From CAZYJD01 sp964647785 (GTDB lineage: Bacteria; Bacteroidota; Bacteroidia; NS11-12g; UBA9320): DNA of 29,642 nt. The translations under genes were made by a program, and so were the position numbers. The DNA lies in the NCBI GenBank assembly GCA_964647785.1, contig CAZYJD010000020.1, positions 1 to 29,642 on the forward strand, read 5' to 3'. Shown piece after piece: positions 7,838-15,958 of this stretch. The notes under the pieces are model-generated. The model searched no databases, had not been told where the DNA came from, and saw only the letters and a program-made list of their open reading frames with translations. The stretch's first letter is position 1; every line of letters begins with the position of its first letter.

Positions 7838-9121
7838 CTACCAGATATTCATTACTTCTTGCGCATGTTTCCACCAAAGTTTCAATTGGGGTTCACGAAT
7901 GATGCCTTCGTCTCGTGCATTGCATTCCAAGAAGCGCATTCTTGCTTGAGCTGCATTTTGAAGATCGAGATAAGCAGGACGGGCTTCGAAGCGAAGCAGC
8001 ACATGATCACCGGGTTTCTTTCGAAGATGAATTTTGAGCATCAGAGGGAAGCGACACCCCTTGTAAATATCGGCACTTACGAAATCGCCCAAAGAATGAA
8101 AGACCGGAACGCCGTGCAGAACTTCGGCCACCTGCATGTTATGGCCATGGCCACATACCACCAAATCGGCTCCACTTTCTGCACACAGCAATTTTAAGTT
8201 GGCTCTTACATGCTCTGAAGGCACCAACTGATAAGCGTTTCCCATGTGTAAATACAAAAATGAGAAATCAGCTCCTTGTTTTTTTGCGGCCTGTATTTCG
8301 TTGACCACCTCTTTCAAATCGACTCTTGCCTGATTGAGCCGCAGATGATTTACCTGCATTGATTGATCTGCCGACTGACTACTTTTATTCAAAGAATAGG
8401 TCCAGGCATGAAATGATAGTTTCAAGCCATTTTTTTCGATCAATTTCCAAGCTTGTCTGCCTTTTTTAGCGGCTCCAACGCCCCCTACATTTCTTGCCTC
8501 GAGAAGCGACATGGTGGCCTCCAAGCCGGCAACTCCTTGATCAAGAGCGTGGTTGTTGGCCAAGGATAAAACATCATAATGCCCTCCTCCGCTGAACAAG
8601 TCATAAAAGGCTTCGCTTCCATTGAAATACATGTCATTGAGCATGACTTCCGGCACGGCAGAGACCGGCTTGTTCAAATCAATGGGGGTTTCAAGATTGG
8701 CAAACACCAAATCACTGCCGAAAAACCAGCCACCGCATTCCGACCAAAAATGGGAAGGATCTGCTTCTAACAATCGGGCATATGGCAGGAGGTCGCCACC
8801 AATGCTCAAGCTGCATTCAAAAGATTCTTCCTCCTGATATTTCAATGCCTGCAATTGCTTGCGTTGATTTTTAAAGTATGCGCTGTTGCCAAAAAAATCT
8901 TCTGTAGGGCTCTTGTAATAGTATTTGTAGGCCAATGCCAGCACATCCATCCATTTCATGTGTGCCGGGCATTCTTCAAAATTGTCGGAAAGTCGCTTTT
9001 TTATTAGCGCCTGAAATGGTCGAAAGAGCCAAAAAAGTATTTGTATCATTGCACAAAGCCATCTCCCTTTTCTACTGAAGGGCAATACTTCTGAAGGGAA
9101 TAATGCGGGTTTTGGATTCAA
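7838..9121 (-). CDS. CapA-family (PGA_cap) metallophosphoesterase-like protein
   Basis: This 427-residue protein has a hydrophobic stretch near residues 20-38 (possible membrane anchor), then a linker. From about residue 102 it has a CapA/PgsA-type domain: SIGGDLLPYA (residues 107-116), FANLETP (142-144 NLE), SLANNHALDQG (NNH 189-191), LYLHMGN, CGHGHNMQ and FHSLGDFV. These match the metal-ligand blocks of the calcineurin-like fold used by CapA proteins, first described in poly-gamma-glutamate capsule synthesis. There are no capB/capC partners here, so capsule synthesis cannot be claimed; a phosphoesterase acting on an unknown substrate is the safer call. It diverges from rmuC with only 25 bp between starts. 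Confidence 0.85.
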   Translation of the reverse strand: MNPKPALFPSEVLPFSRKGRWLCAMIQILFWLFRPFQALIKKRLSDNFEECPAHMKWMDVLALAYKYYYKSPTEDFFGNSAYFKNQRKQLQALKYQEEESFECSLSIGGDLLPYARLLEADPSHFWSECGGWFFGSDLVFANLETPIDLNKPVSAVPEVMLNDMYFNGSEAFYDLFSGGGHYDVLSLANNHALDQGVAGLEATMSLLEARNVGGVGAAKKGRQAWKLIEKNGLKLSFHAWTYSLNKSSQSADQSMQVNHLRLNQARVDLKEVVNEIQAAKKQGADFSFLYLHMGNAYQLVPSEHVRANLKLLCAESGADLVVCGHGHNMQVAEVLHGVPVFHSLGDFVSADIYKGCRFPLMLKIHLRKKPGDHVLLRFEARPAYLDLQNAAQARMRFLECNARDEGIIREPQLKLWWKHAQEVMNIW

Positions 9122-9139
9122 ATTGAAAACATAATATTG
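9111..9139 (+). promoter_or_regulatory. Candidate promoter for rmuC
   Basis: TTTG (9111-9114) and TAATATTG (9132-9139, one mismatch to TAnnTTTG) are separated by 17 nt. Transcription would begin a few bases before or at the ATG at 9147, giving a very short leader. The -33 part lies inside the 5' end of the divergent CapA gene. Confidence 0.35.
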
Positions 9140-9146
9140 AGCAAAT

Positions 9147-10436
9147 ATGGAAATTTTCAGCTTTGTCTACCTCTTGGTAGCATTCGCACTCGGTTCGCTA
9201 ACAGGACTTTTAATCTATCGTTCTTCGCAACATCAATGGATGGAACGACTGAAGAACGAACATTCCAAGCTGGAGGAAGAGCACCAAGTCCTTCAATCAG
9301 AATGCCAAGAAAAAGAGCGCATTGGACACCAACTGAATAGCGAGATACTGATTTACAAAGAGCGCTTACAAAACCTTGAAAAACAACAGAGTGAAAACGA
9401 AAAACATCTGAAGGAGCAATTTGAGAACCTGGCAAACCGCATCCTCAAAACCAATAGTGAAAGCTTCAGTGAACAGCAACAACAAAAGCTGAGCCTTATT
9501 CTGAATCCGTTAAAAGAGAAACTGCAATCATTTGAAAGGAAAGTAGAAGAAACCCACAAAGAAGACATCCGTGAAGCCAGTTCATTGAAAGAACAAATAA
9601 AAAATTTACAGGAGCTCAACAACCGAATAAGCAAAGAAGCCCAAGATCTAACCAACGCCCTCTTGGGCCAGAGTAAGACCCGCGGAAATTGGGGCGAAGT
9701 AATTTTGGAAAGCATTTTAGAAAAATCAGGATTGGTCAAGAATCAGGAGTACCTTGTTCAACAATCGTTTCAAAGTCCGGACGGCCGCCGGCTGCAGCCC
9801 GATGTGATCATTCAGCTCCCCGAGAACAAGCACCTGGTTATCGATAGCAAATTATCGCTGGCAGCCTACGAACGCTTTGCAAATGAAGATGACAAACAAC
9901 TGCAGGATCAGGCCTTACGCGAACACCTCGGTAGCATGAGACAGCACATCAAAGAGCTTGGGGCAAAAAATTATCAGCAATTGTACGGATTGGAATCCCT
10001 GGATTTTGTGTTGATGTTTGTACCTGTTGAACCTGCTTTCAATGCTGCTGTGAGTCACGATCAACAGCTGTATCTCGATGCTTTTGAAAACAACATCATC
10101 ATTGTTAGTCACAGCACCTTATTGGCCACGCTGCGAACCATAGCTAGCATATGGCGACAGGAAAAGCAAAACAGGAATGCACTTCAAATTGCTGATGAAG
10201 GCGGGAAAATGTACGACAAACTGCGAATTTTTGTAGACACCATGAACGATCTCGGAAATCGGTTGCGACAAATGGATACCGATTACGATAAAGCCATGAA
10301 TCAACTCATCAATGGTCGTGGCAACTTGGTAGGAAGGGCTGAAAAAATGCGAAAACTTGGCGCACGGGCAAGCAAACAAATAGAGGGCGTGAATGAAGAT
10401 GAAAGCGAAGAGGATGCCGATGAACGAGCGGATTGA
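9147..10436 (+). CDS. rmuC: DNA recombination protein RmuC homolog
   Basis: This 429-residue protein has the usual RmuC layout. An N-terminal membrane segment (about 3-24) is followed by a long charged coiled coil (about 30-175). The RmuC core starts near GQSKTRGNWGEVILESILEK and continues through PDVIIQLPENKHLVIDSKL, FVLMFVPVEPAF and NNIIIVSHSTLLATLRTIASIW. The fold is related to restriction-endonuclease-like nucleases, and VIDSKLSL carries the Asp-x-Lys of that core. In E. coli, RmuC limits recombination at short inverted repeats. The tail is very acidic (EDESEEDADERAD). It runs alone on the plus strand; the T9SS mini-protein follows with its own promoter. Confidence 0.95.
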   Translation: MEIFSFVYLLVAFALGSLTGLLIYRSSQHQWMERLKNEHSKLEEEHQVLQSECQEKERIGHQLNSEILIYKERLQNLEKQQSENEKHLKEQFENLANRILKTNSESFSEQQQQKLSLILNPLKEKLQSFERKVEETHKEDIREASSLKEQIKNLQELNNRISKEAQDLTNALLGQSKTRGNWGEVILESILEKSGLVKNQEYLVQQSFQSPDGRRLQPDVIIQLPENKHLVIDSKLSLAAYERFANEDDKQLQDQALREHLGSMRQHIKELGAKNYQQLYGLESLDFVLMFVPVEPAFNAAVSHDQQLYLDAFENNIIIVSHSTLLATLRTIASIWRQEKQNRNALQIADEGGKMYDKLRIFVDTMNDLGNRLRQMDTDYDKAMNQLINGRGNLVGRAEKMRKLGARASKQIEGVNEDESEEDADERAD

Positions 10437-10513
10437 AAAAAAAATTGCACCAAGCCTTTCACTTTTTCGACAAATATTTCTCTCCTTTTGGATGCCTGTC
10501 TAAAAAAATAGGA

Positions 10514-10540
10514 TTTGGCATGATTTTTTATTTATTTTTG
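10514..10540 (+). promoter_or_regulatory. Candidate promoter for the T9SS mini-protein gene
   Basis: TATTTTTG (10533-10540) is a full match to the TAnnTTTG -7 element, with TTTG at 10514-10517 upstream. The spacer of 15 nt is shorter than the usual 17-20. The ATG at 10556 lies 16 nt after the element. This supports that start over the longer frame beginning inside the rmuC end. Confidence 0.5.
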
Positions 10541-10555
10541 CAAAGGCAAGTGTAT

Positions 10556-10903
10556 ATGAAAAAAACTCTACTTATTCTTTTCACTTTAATCGTTGGTTCT
10601 GCTGGTCTCATGGCAAATGGTCCTTTTGGGCCTATTGAGGAGCAGAAAAGTGACAACATTAAATTGGCGCAGAATTATCCTAATCCGGCCAATGTCAAAA
10701 CCTACATCAATCTCGATTACAAGGGAAGCGATGTTACCTTTAAAATTTACGATGTACTGGGTAAATTGGTAGAAGAAATTGAAGTCATCCAAAAAACCAT
10801 TGTTTTAGATGTATCTGCCTATCCCGATGGTATTTACTTGTACACCCTTGAAGTTGACGGAGAAAAAATGACCCGTCGAATGACTGTGAAACACGATCGC
10901 TGA
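10556..10903 (+). CDS. Small T9SS type A sorting-domain protein
   Basis: This 115-residue protein starts at the ATG at 10556. The frame is open from 10433, but a promoter lies between, and a classic signal peptide (MKKTLLILFTLIVGSAGLMA) begins here. After about 12 linker residues, almost the whole mature protein is a Por_Secre_tail domain: IKLAQNYPNPANVKTYINL, FKIYDVLGKLV and YPDGIYLYTLEVDG, ending in basic RRMTVKHDR. Such domains direct cargo through the T9SS and are normally attached to a large effector. Here almost no cargo remains. It could be a degenerate cargo gene, a decoy or regulator of the secretion machine, or a small surface protein. It runs convergent with mgtE. Confidence 0.85.
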   Translation: MKKTLLILFTLIVGSAGLMANGPFGPIEEQKSDNIKLAQNYPNPANVKTYINLDYKGSDVTFKIYDVLGKLVEEIEVIQKTIVLDVSAYPDGIYLYTLEVDGEKMTRRMTVKHDR

Positions 10904-10948
10904 TCGGTTTCATCAACACTTGCCAAGTCTCTTTTAAAAATTCTCGAT

Positions 10949-12310
10949 TCAAATATTCCCCAAGAGTGCATTGCCGATGGCAAAGTACAGGAGGAGTCCA
11001 ATCAGATCGTTTGATGTTGTAATGAACGGCCCCGTCGCAAGGGCAGGATCAATCTTGAAGCGATCCAATACCAATGGGATCAAGGTTCCCATAAGGGAGG
11101 CAAAAATGATCACACTAAGCAAGGCTGTACTCACAATAACGGTGATGTCATTGGTGTGTTGGGTAAAGAGATTGTAGCTCAACAGGAGTGCAGAACACAC
11201 CAGGCCATTGAGCAATGCCACCAAAAATTCTTTTCCTAGCCTTTTGAGAATATTTCGGTCATCGAGGGTTTGATTGGCCAATGCCTGCACAATGATGGAA
11301 GAACTTTGCACCCCGGCATTGCCACCCATTGCCGCCACCAATGGCATAAAAAACGCCAGTTGAAAGTTTTTCGAAAGCGTATCCTCGTAATTGCCAATCA
11401 CCAAAGAGGAAGCAATACCTCCTGCCAGGCCTATGACCAACCAGGGCAGTCTCGCCTTGGAGAGGATCCAAACTTTGTCATCATATTCTACCGTACCAGA
11501 GAGGCCAGAAAGCATTTGGTAATCTTTATCGGCCTCTTCTTGCATAAAATCCACCATGTCATCGATGGTGATTCTGCCCACCAAACGGCCCAGGCCATCC
11601 ACAACGGGCAAAGCGATGACATCGTATTTCTTCATCACAGAACTCACCTCATCGCCATGCATGTATACGGTGGCGTATACGATGTTGTCGTCATATATTT
11701 GAGAGACCAGGGTGTTGGTTCTTTCGAGTATGATGCGTTTCAATGATACATATCCCAGCAAGGTGTCATCATCATCCACCACATAAACGGTATAAACCTT
11801 ATTCACTTCTTCGGCCTGCTTGCGAATTTCCTCAGTACATTGGCTCACATTCCAGTGAATGTTTACCTTGATCAACTCCCTCGCCATGAGACCTCCAGCC
11901 ACGTCCTTTGGGTATCGCAGCATCTTCACAAGGTTGCGCGAATACTCCTGATCGCTGATTGCTGTGATGATCTGGCGACTGCGATCCGGGGGGAGTTCAC
12001 TCAGCACATCCACCGCATCATCTGAATCCATGTGTTCAATGAACTCGTTGGCAATTTCATCAGGTGTGTAGCCAGATAGAAATCTTTCGCGCATATCAGA
12101 CGGCAACTCAGCAAGCACCTCCACTTTTTGATTCACCTCCATCAATGAAGTCAGATACAGTGCTTCATCAAGACTCAGATCTTCGAATGTTACCGCGATA
12201 TCATAGGGGAACATCCGCTCCAGCACGCGCACAATCTCTTCCTTATTATCCCGTTCGATGAGATCTTGCAGTTCTTCTATAAACAGCTCATTGATTTCGA
12301 GTTGTGACAT
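10949..12310 (-). CDS. mgtE: Magnesium transporter MgtE
   Basis: This 453-residue inner-membrane Mg2+ channel has the family's normal length and order. An N-terminal helical sensor domain spans about 1-130. Two CBS domains follow (about 135-255, with YVSLKRIILERT and GRITIDDMVDFMQEEADKDY). A plug region then leads to five membrane helices. Pore signatures are MPLVAAMGGNAGVQSS and KIDPALATGPFITTSNDLIG. In known MgtE, Mg2+ bound to the cytosolic domains closes the pore, so uptake is self-limiting. It is the last gene of a four-gene operon and starts 2 bp after the ksgA stop. Confidence 0.96.
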   Translation of the reverse strand: MSQLEINELFIEELQDLIERDNKEEIVRVLERMFPYDIAVTFEDLSLDEALYLTSLMEVNQKVEVLAELPSDMRERFLSGYTPDEIANEFIEHMDSDDAVDVLSELPPDRSRQIITAISDQEYSRNLVKMLRYPKDVAGGLMARELIKVNIHWNVSQCTEEIRKQAEEVNKVYTVYVVDDDDTLLGYVSLKRIILERTNTLVSQIYDDNIVYATVYMHGDEVSSVMKKYDVIALPVVDGLGRLVGRITIDDMVDFMQEEADKDYQMLSGLSGTVEYDDKVWILSKARLPWLVIGLAGGIASSLVIGNYEDTLSKNFQLAFFMPLVAAMGGNAGVQSSSIIVQALANQTLDDRNILKRLGKEFLVALLNGLVCSALLLSYNLFTQHTNDITVIVSTALLSVIIFASLMGTLIPLVLDRFKIDPALATGPFITTSNDLIGLLLYFAIGNALLGNI

Positions 12311-12312
12311 GG

Positions 12313-13089
12313 CTATCGGCTTTTGAGCACATCCAGTACCGCAGCAAATTCCTGAAATTGCAAAGGACTTATTTGCTCTGCTCGCAAGTTAAGGAAATGC
12401 CCGGGAAGCTCATCCCGAAGGGGGTGCATAATTTTCTTCAGCGCATTGTTCAGCGTTTTTCTTCTTTGGCCAAAAGCGGCTTTAACCACCTGACTGAGAC
12501 TGTCATAAGTACATGATGGCAGCACCGTTTTCCTTCTACAACTGATTACAGCTGAATCGACCTTAGGCGGCGGAAAAAAAACACCTGGAGGGATTTTAAA
12601 CTCGAGTTTCACCTCATAATACGACTGAAGTAGAACGCTCACTGATCCATACACCTTATTGCCCATTTCACTTGCCAGTCGCTGAGCCAGTTCCAGCTGA
12701 AACATCCCTGCCATGAAAGGAATTTGACCGCGATTCTCAAGCATTTTAAAAATGATCTGTGATGATATATTGTAGGGGAAATTGCCGCACAACAAAAATT
12801 CTTCCCCACTAAAAAAAGTATGCAATGGGGCCTTCAGAAAGTCGAGTTCGTGAATTTTGCCCGCCAATTGGGGAAAATGTTCCTGCAGGTAGCGCACCGA
12901 TTCATCATCAATTTCAATGACCTCCGGCGAACACGCCTTTTCCATCAATTCACGTGTAAGCACACCAGTGCCCGGCCCCACTTCGAGGATGTGCTTTGCT
13001 TTCTCGTCTGCCACTATGCCGGCGAGTTTGGCTGCAATATTTCTATCGTGCAAAAAATGCTGGCCGAGATGTTTTTTTGGCCGCACCAT
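12313..13089 (-). CDS. rsmA: 16S rRNA dimethyladenosine transferase KsgA/RsmA
   Basis: This 258-residue enzyme uses S-adenosylmethionine to dimethylate the two adjacent adenines near the 3' end of 16S rRNA during small-subunit maturation. Diagnostic parts are KKHLGQHFLHD at the N terminus, the SAM motif ILEVGPGTGVLT, and the catalytic LCGNFPYNISSQI (N-F-P-Y). The C-terminal helical domain contains FGQRRKTLNNAL. It starts 2 bp after nspC and ends 2 bp before mgtE, so all three are surely co-transcribed. Confidence 0.97.
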   Translation of the reverse strand: MVRPKKHLGQHFLHDRNIAAKLAGIVADEKAKHILEVGPGTGVLTRELMEKACSPEVIEIDDESVRYLQEHFPQLAGKIHELDFLKAPLHTFFSGEEFLLCGNFPYNISSQIIFKMLENRGQIPFMAGMFQLELAQRLASEMGNKVYGSVSVLLQSYYEVKLEFKIPPGVFFPPPKVDSAVISCRRKTVLPSCTYDSLSQVVKAAFGQRRKTLNNALKKIMHPLRDELPGHFLNLRAEQISPLQFQEFAAVLDVLKSR

Positions 13090-13091
13090 TT

Positions 13092-14243
13092 TCAGCTCAG
13101 GCGGTTTTTATAATCGGCATAACCGAAGCCTCGGAAAAGTTCAAATTCACCATGAACATTAAGCATGCCTATGGCAGGATGCGGCACCCCATTAAAGGTG
13201 CTGGTTTTCACCATGGTGTAATGAATCATATCTTCAAAAATAATTGGATCACCAGATACCAATGGAACATCAAAGGCAAATCCGGCCTTAAAATCGCCAC
13301 TCAGGCAACTGTTGCCACCCAAGCGGTATACATGCGCATCATTTACCAACGCTTCCCAAGCCCCCGTCACCCTTGGTTGATATGGCATTTCGAGGGTATC
13401 CGGCATATGTGCAGTGAAAGAAACATTGAGATTCGCAGTTTTCACCCCGTTGTTCTCCACCACATCCAAAACCCTTGCCAGCAGCACCCCGGCATCCCAG
13501 GCAAAAGCACTGCCTGGTTCAAGAATGACTTTTAAATGTGGATGGCGCGAACGAAAAGCACGCAGTACCGCTATTAAATGGTTCACATCATAGCCATTGC
13601 GCGTCATCAAATGGCCGCCGCCAAAGTTGACCCATTTGATGGCCCCCAAATAGCTTCCAAATTTTTCTTCAAACGCCTTTAAAGTTCTTTCAAAGGTGAA
13701 GCTGTCATTCTCACAGAGTGCATGAAAATGAAGACCTTCCACCCCTTCAGGCAATTCATCATGCAAGCTTCCTCGGGTTATTCCGAGGCGTGAATGGGGA
13801 GAGGCAGGATTATACAAATCTGTTTCTACTTCGCTGTATTCGGGGTTTACCCTCAGGCCGCAACTAACGCCTTTATCCCTTGCGTAAGCTTGGAATTTCG
13901 CAAATTGTGCCAGGGAATTGAACGTAAGATGACTGCTCCATTTGCAGAGGGTTTCAATCTCATGATCCGCTATGGCCACACAATAGGTATGCGCCTTGCT
14001 TTTCATTTCTTCAGCACATAAAAGCAGCTCATTTAATGAACTGGCTGTTGCCGAATGGATGTACTCCCGAACAATCGGGAATGCCTTCCACATGGCAAAA
14101 CCCTTAAAGGCCAGTATAATTTCGACCCCGGCTTCATCGGCCACCTTGCTGATCAGTGAAAGGTTTGCTCTGAGCTTATCCTCGAAAAGAATAAAACAAG
14201 GGTTTGGAACTTTGTCGATCCAGGATTCCTTTTTGATCGGCAT
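13092..14243 (-). CDS. nspC: Carboxynorspermidine/carboxyspermidine decarboxylase NspC
   Basis: This 383-residue PLP enzyme is an alanine-racemase-fold decarboxylase. It removes CO2 from carboxynorspermidine or carboxyspermidine to give norspermidine or spermidine. The PLP lysine is Lys47 (ILAFKGFAMW). EPGSAFAWDAG (about 242-252) binds phosphate. GGNSCLSGD (Cys313, Asp317) provides the catalytic C..GD motif from the partner subunit. Its ATG overlaps the TGA of the dehydrogenase gene by one base (TGATG), fitting consecutive pathway steps. Bacteroidota often make spermidine by this route instead of through decarboxylated SAM. Which triamine is made cannot be told from sequence. Confidence 0.95.
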   Translation of the reverse strand: MPIKKESWIDKVPNPCFILFEDKLRANLSLISKVADEAGVEIILAFKGFAMWKAFPIVREYIHSATASSLNELLLCAEEMKSKAHTYCVAIADHEIETLCKWSSHLTFNSLAQFAKFQAYARDKGVSCGLRVNPEYSEVETDLYNPASPHSRLGITRGSLHDELPEGVEGLHFHALCENDSFTFERTLKAFEEKFGSYLGAIKWVNFGGGHLMTRNGYDVNHLIAVLRAFRSRHPHLKVILEPGSAFAWDAGVLLARVLDVVENNGVKTANLNVSFTAHMPDTLEMPYQPRVTGAWEALVNDAHVYRLGGNSCLSGDFKAGFAFDVPLVSGDPIIFEDMIHYTMVKTSTFNGVPHPAIGMLNVHGEFELFRGFGYADYKNRLS

Positions 14244-15445
14244 CAGAGTTCGAGGTCAAGATCGGTTTTTTCGTGCCAGGGCAAGCCTTGCTTTGCAAGC
14301 TCGGTGAGGAAAGGATCGGGGTTAAATTCTTCCACATTGCAGACCCCTGTTTTCTTCCAATGCCCCTGGAGGAACATCATGGCTCCGGTGGCAGCAGGCA
14401 CTCCTGTGGTATAGGAGACAGCCTGGGTTCCTGTTTCTGCGAAGGCCTCCTGATGGCTGCAATTATTCCAGATGTAGTAAGTTTTTTCTTTGCCATCTTT
14501 CAGCCCTTTGATGCGACACCCGATGCTGGTTTCGCCGACATAGTTCTCCCCTAAATCGCCAGGATCGGGTAAAACTGCTTTCAGAAACTGAATGGGTACA
14601 ATTTCCTGGCCATTGTAAACAATGGGGTCGATGCGGGCCATCCCAATGTTTTGAATCACGCGAAGGTGGGTGAGGTACTCCTGACCGAAGGTCATCCAAA
14701 AACGCGCGCGTTTGATGGAAGGAAAGTTCTTCACCAAGCTTTCCAGTTCTTCGTGGTAGATGAGGTAACTTTCACGTTCGCCAATGCCCGGATAGGTAAG
14801 CGGCTGGTGAATTTCATGCGGCTCGGTATAAACCCAATCGCCATTTTCCCAGTACTTGCCTTTTTGGGTTACCTCTCTAATATTGATTTCAGGGTTAAAA
14901 TTGGTGGCGAAAGCCTTGCCGTGGTCACCCCCATTGCAGTCCACGATATCGAGGTAATGGATTTCGTCGAAATGGTGTTTTGCTGCATGGGCCGTAAATA
15001 CGCCCGTAACGCCAGGATCAAAGCCGCAACCTAGAATGGCAGTCAGGCCAGCATCTTTAAATTTCTGCTGATAAGCCCATTGCCATTTGTACTCAAATTT
15101 CGCTTCCTCAGGCGGTTCGTAATTGGCGGTATCAAGATAGTGAATACCTGTTTCAAGGCAGGCCTCCATGATGGTGAGATCTTGATAAGGCAGTGCCAGA
15201 TTCATTACAAGCTGTGGGCGATGCTTTTCAAACAAAGCGACCAACTGAGGGATTTCGTCTGCATCTACTTGCGCAGTTGTGATATTCACCCCCAATTGAT
15301 CTTTGATATCTGATGCGATTTGATCGCATTTGCTTTTGGTGCGACTGGCAAGAATGATTTCGCCAAACACTTCGGGATTCATGGCACATTTAAATGCTGC
15401 CACCCTTCCCACGCCACCGGCTCCTATGATGATTACTTTTGACAT
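14243..15445 (-). CDS. Carboxy(nor)spermidine dehydrogenase, saccharopine dehydrogenase family
   Basis: This 400-residue enzyme should reductively join aspartate semialdehyde to a diamine, giving carboxy(nor)spermidine. The start at 15445 is chosen because MSKVIIIGAGGVGRVAAFKC places the Rossmann nucleotide-binding loop at the very N terminus. An upstream start at 15490 in the same frame adds an unlikely 15 residues. Other family blocks are MNLALPYQDLTIMEACLETG, YLDTANYEPPEEA and LGCGFDPGVTGVF. The next gene is nspC, overlapping by one base, which favours this role over saccharopine metabolism. A weak -7 element (minus strand, 15464-15471, one mismatch) lies just upstream. Confidence 0.92.
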   Translation of the reverse strand: MSKVIIIGAGGVGRVAAFKCAMNPEVFGEIILASRTKSKCDQIASDIKDQLGVNITTAQVDADEIPQLVALFEKHRPQLVMNLALPYQDLTIMEACLETGIHYLDTANYEPPEEAKFEYKWQWAYQQKFKDAGLTAILGCGFDPGVTGVFTAHAAKHHFDEIHYLDIVDCNGGDHGKAFATNFNPEINIREVTQKGKYWENGDWVYTEPHEIHQPLTYPGIGERESYLIYHEELESLVKNFPSIKRARFWMTFGQEYLTHLRVIQNIGMARIDPIVYNGQEIVPIQFLKAVLPDPGDLGENYVGETSIGCRIKGLKDGKEKTYYIWNNCSHQEAFAETGTQAVSYTTGVPAATGAMMFLQGHWKKTGVCNVEEFNPDPFLTELAKQGLPWHEKTDLDLEL

Positions 15446-15507
15446 ATTTGAATTCTGTGAGTACAATAATACGGAGCTCCGCAGAATCACAAGATGAATT
15501 TTTACTC

Positions 15508-15515
15508 TAATTTTG
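15508..15515 (+). promoter_or_regulatory. -7 element of the tRNA-Arg promoter
   Basis: TAATTTTG matches TAnnTTTG exactly and ends 13 nt before the first base of the tRNA. No clear TTTG was found at the -33 position. Confidence 0.5.
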
Positions 15516-15528
15516 CACCTCTTTATCC

Positions 15529-15601
15529 GGCCCCATAGTTCAACTGGATAGAATACAGGATTCCGGTTCCTGCGATAGGGGTTCGAATCCCTTTGGGGTC
15601 G
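15529..15601 (+). tRNA. tRNA-Arg, anticodon CCG
   Basis: A complete cloverleaf can be drawn. The acceptor stem is GGCCCCA (15529-15535) with TGGGGTC (15594-15600), including one G-T pair, and the discriminator is G15601. The D stem is GTTC/GAAT. The anticodon stem is CAGGA/TCCTG around loop TTCCGGT, with anticodon CCG at 15563-15565. The T arm is AGGGG-TTCGAAT-CCCTT. It reads CGG codons. CCA is not encoded. The 3' end (ATCCCTTTGGGG) is echoed in the repeats that follow. Confidence 0.95.
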
Positions 15602-15655
15602 CGAAGAAAGCGGTCAATGCCCGTTAGGGCACATTCCTCCGAAAAAAATTCCCGC
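15587..15655 (+). repeat. Left arm of an inverted repeat, overlapping the tRNA 3' end
   Basis: Blocks here recur as reverse complements at 15656-15751 in mirror order. ATCCCTTTGGGG (15587-15598) pairs with CCCCAAGGGAT (15741-15751). AAAGCGGT (15607-15614) pairs with ACCGCTTT (15721-15728). ACATTCCTCC (15631-15640) pairs with GGAGGAATGT (15691-15700). AAATTCCCGC (15646-15655) pairs with GCGGGAATTT (15677-15686). The first block lies inside the tRNA. A small perfect hairpin, TGCCC-GTTA-GGGCA (15618-15631), sits within the arm. Confidence 0.8.
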
Positions 15656-15766
15656 CAAAAAGCGAAGCGCATTTGAGCGGGAATTTATGAGGAGGAATGT
15701 CAGACCGCGCAGCGGGATGCACCGCTTTCGGAATTCGGAGCCCCAAGGGATGGCTGAAGGCAATCC
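15656..15766. repeat. Direct repeat copy 1 (right arm of the inverted repeat)
   Basis: From GCGCATTTGAG at 15667 to CAATCC at 15766, 100 bp match copy 2 (15837-15936) with a single mismatch (T15755 versus C15925). Homology continues leftward to 15656 apart from a 5-nt AAGCG duplication. The copies are 170 bp apart. This copy is also the reverse-complement partner of 15587-15655. Confidence 0.92.
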
Positions 15767-15830
15767 TTCGCGGAACGCGGTACTTAGAACACAATGAACT
15801 TTCTTCTGACTTCTTGATACTGCCTCATCT

Positions 15831-15936
15831 CAAAAAGCGCATTTGAGCGGGAATTTATGAGGAGGAATGTCAGACCGCGCAGCGGGATGCACCGCTTTCG
15901 GAATTCGGAGCCCCAAGGGATGGCCGAAGGCAATCC
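15831..15936. repeat. Direct repeat copy 2
   Basis: This is the second copy of the roughly 105-bp element. It differs from copy 1 at one base in the 100-bp core and lacks one AAGCG unit. No left arm stands next to it. Near-identity implies a recent copying event or selection on the sequence. Confidence 0.92.
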
Positions 15937-15958
15937 CTTGGAGGCGCAGACCGCCCTC

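Noticed and set aside
10433..10555. 41-residue N-terminal extension of the T9SS mini-protein
   Set aside because: A -7 promoter element lies inside it and a complete signal peptide starts at 10556.
15656..15936. CRISPR array
   Set aside because: There are only two long copies of about 105 bp with no set of regular short spacers and no cas gene.
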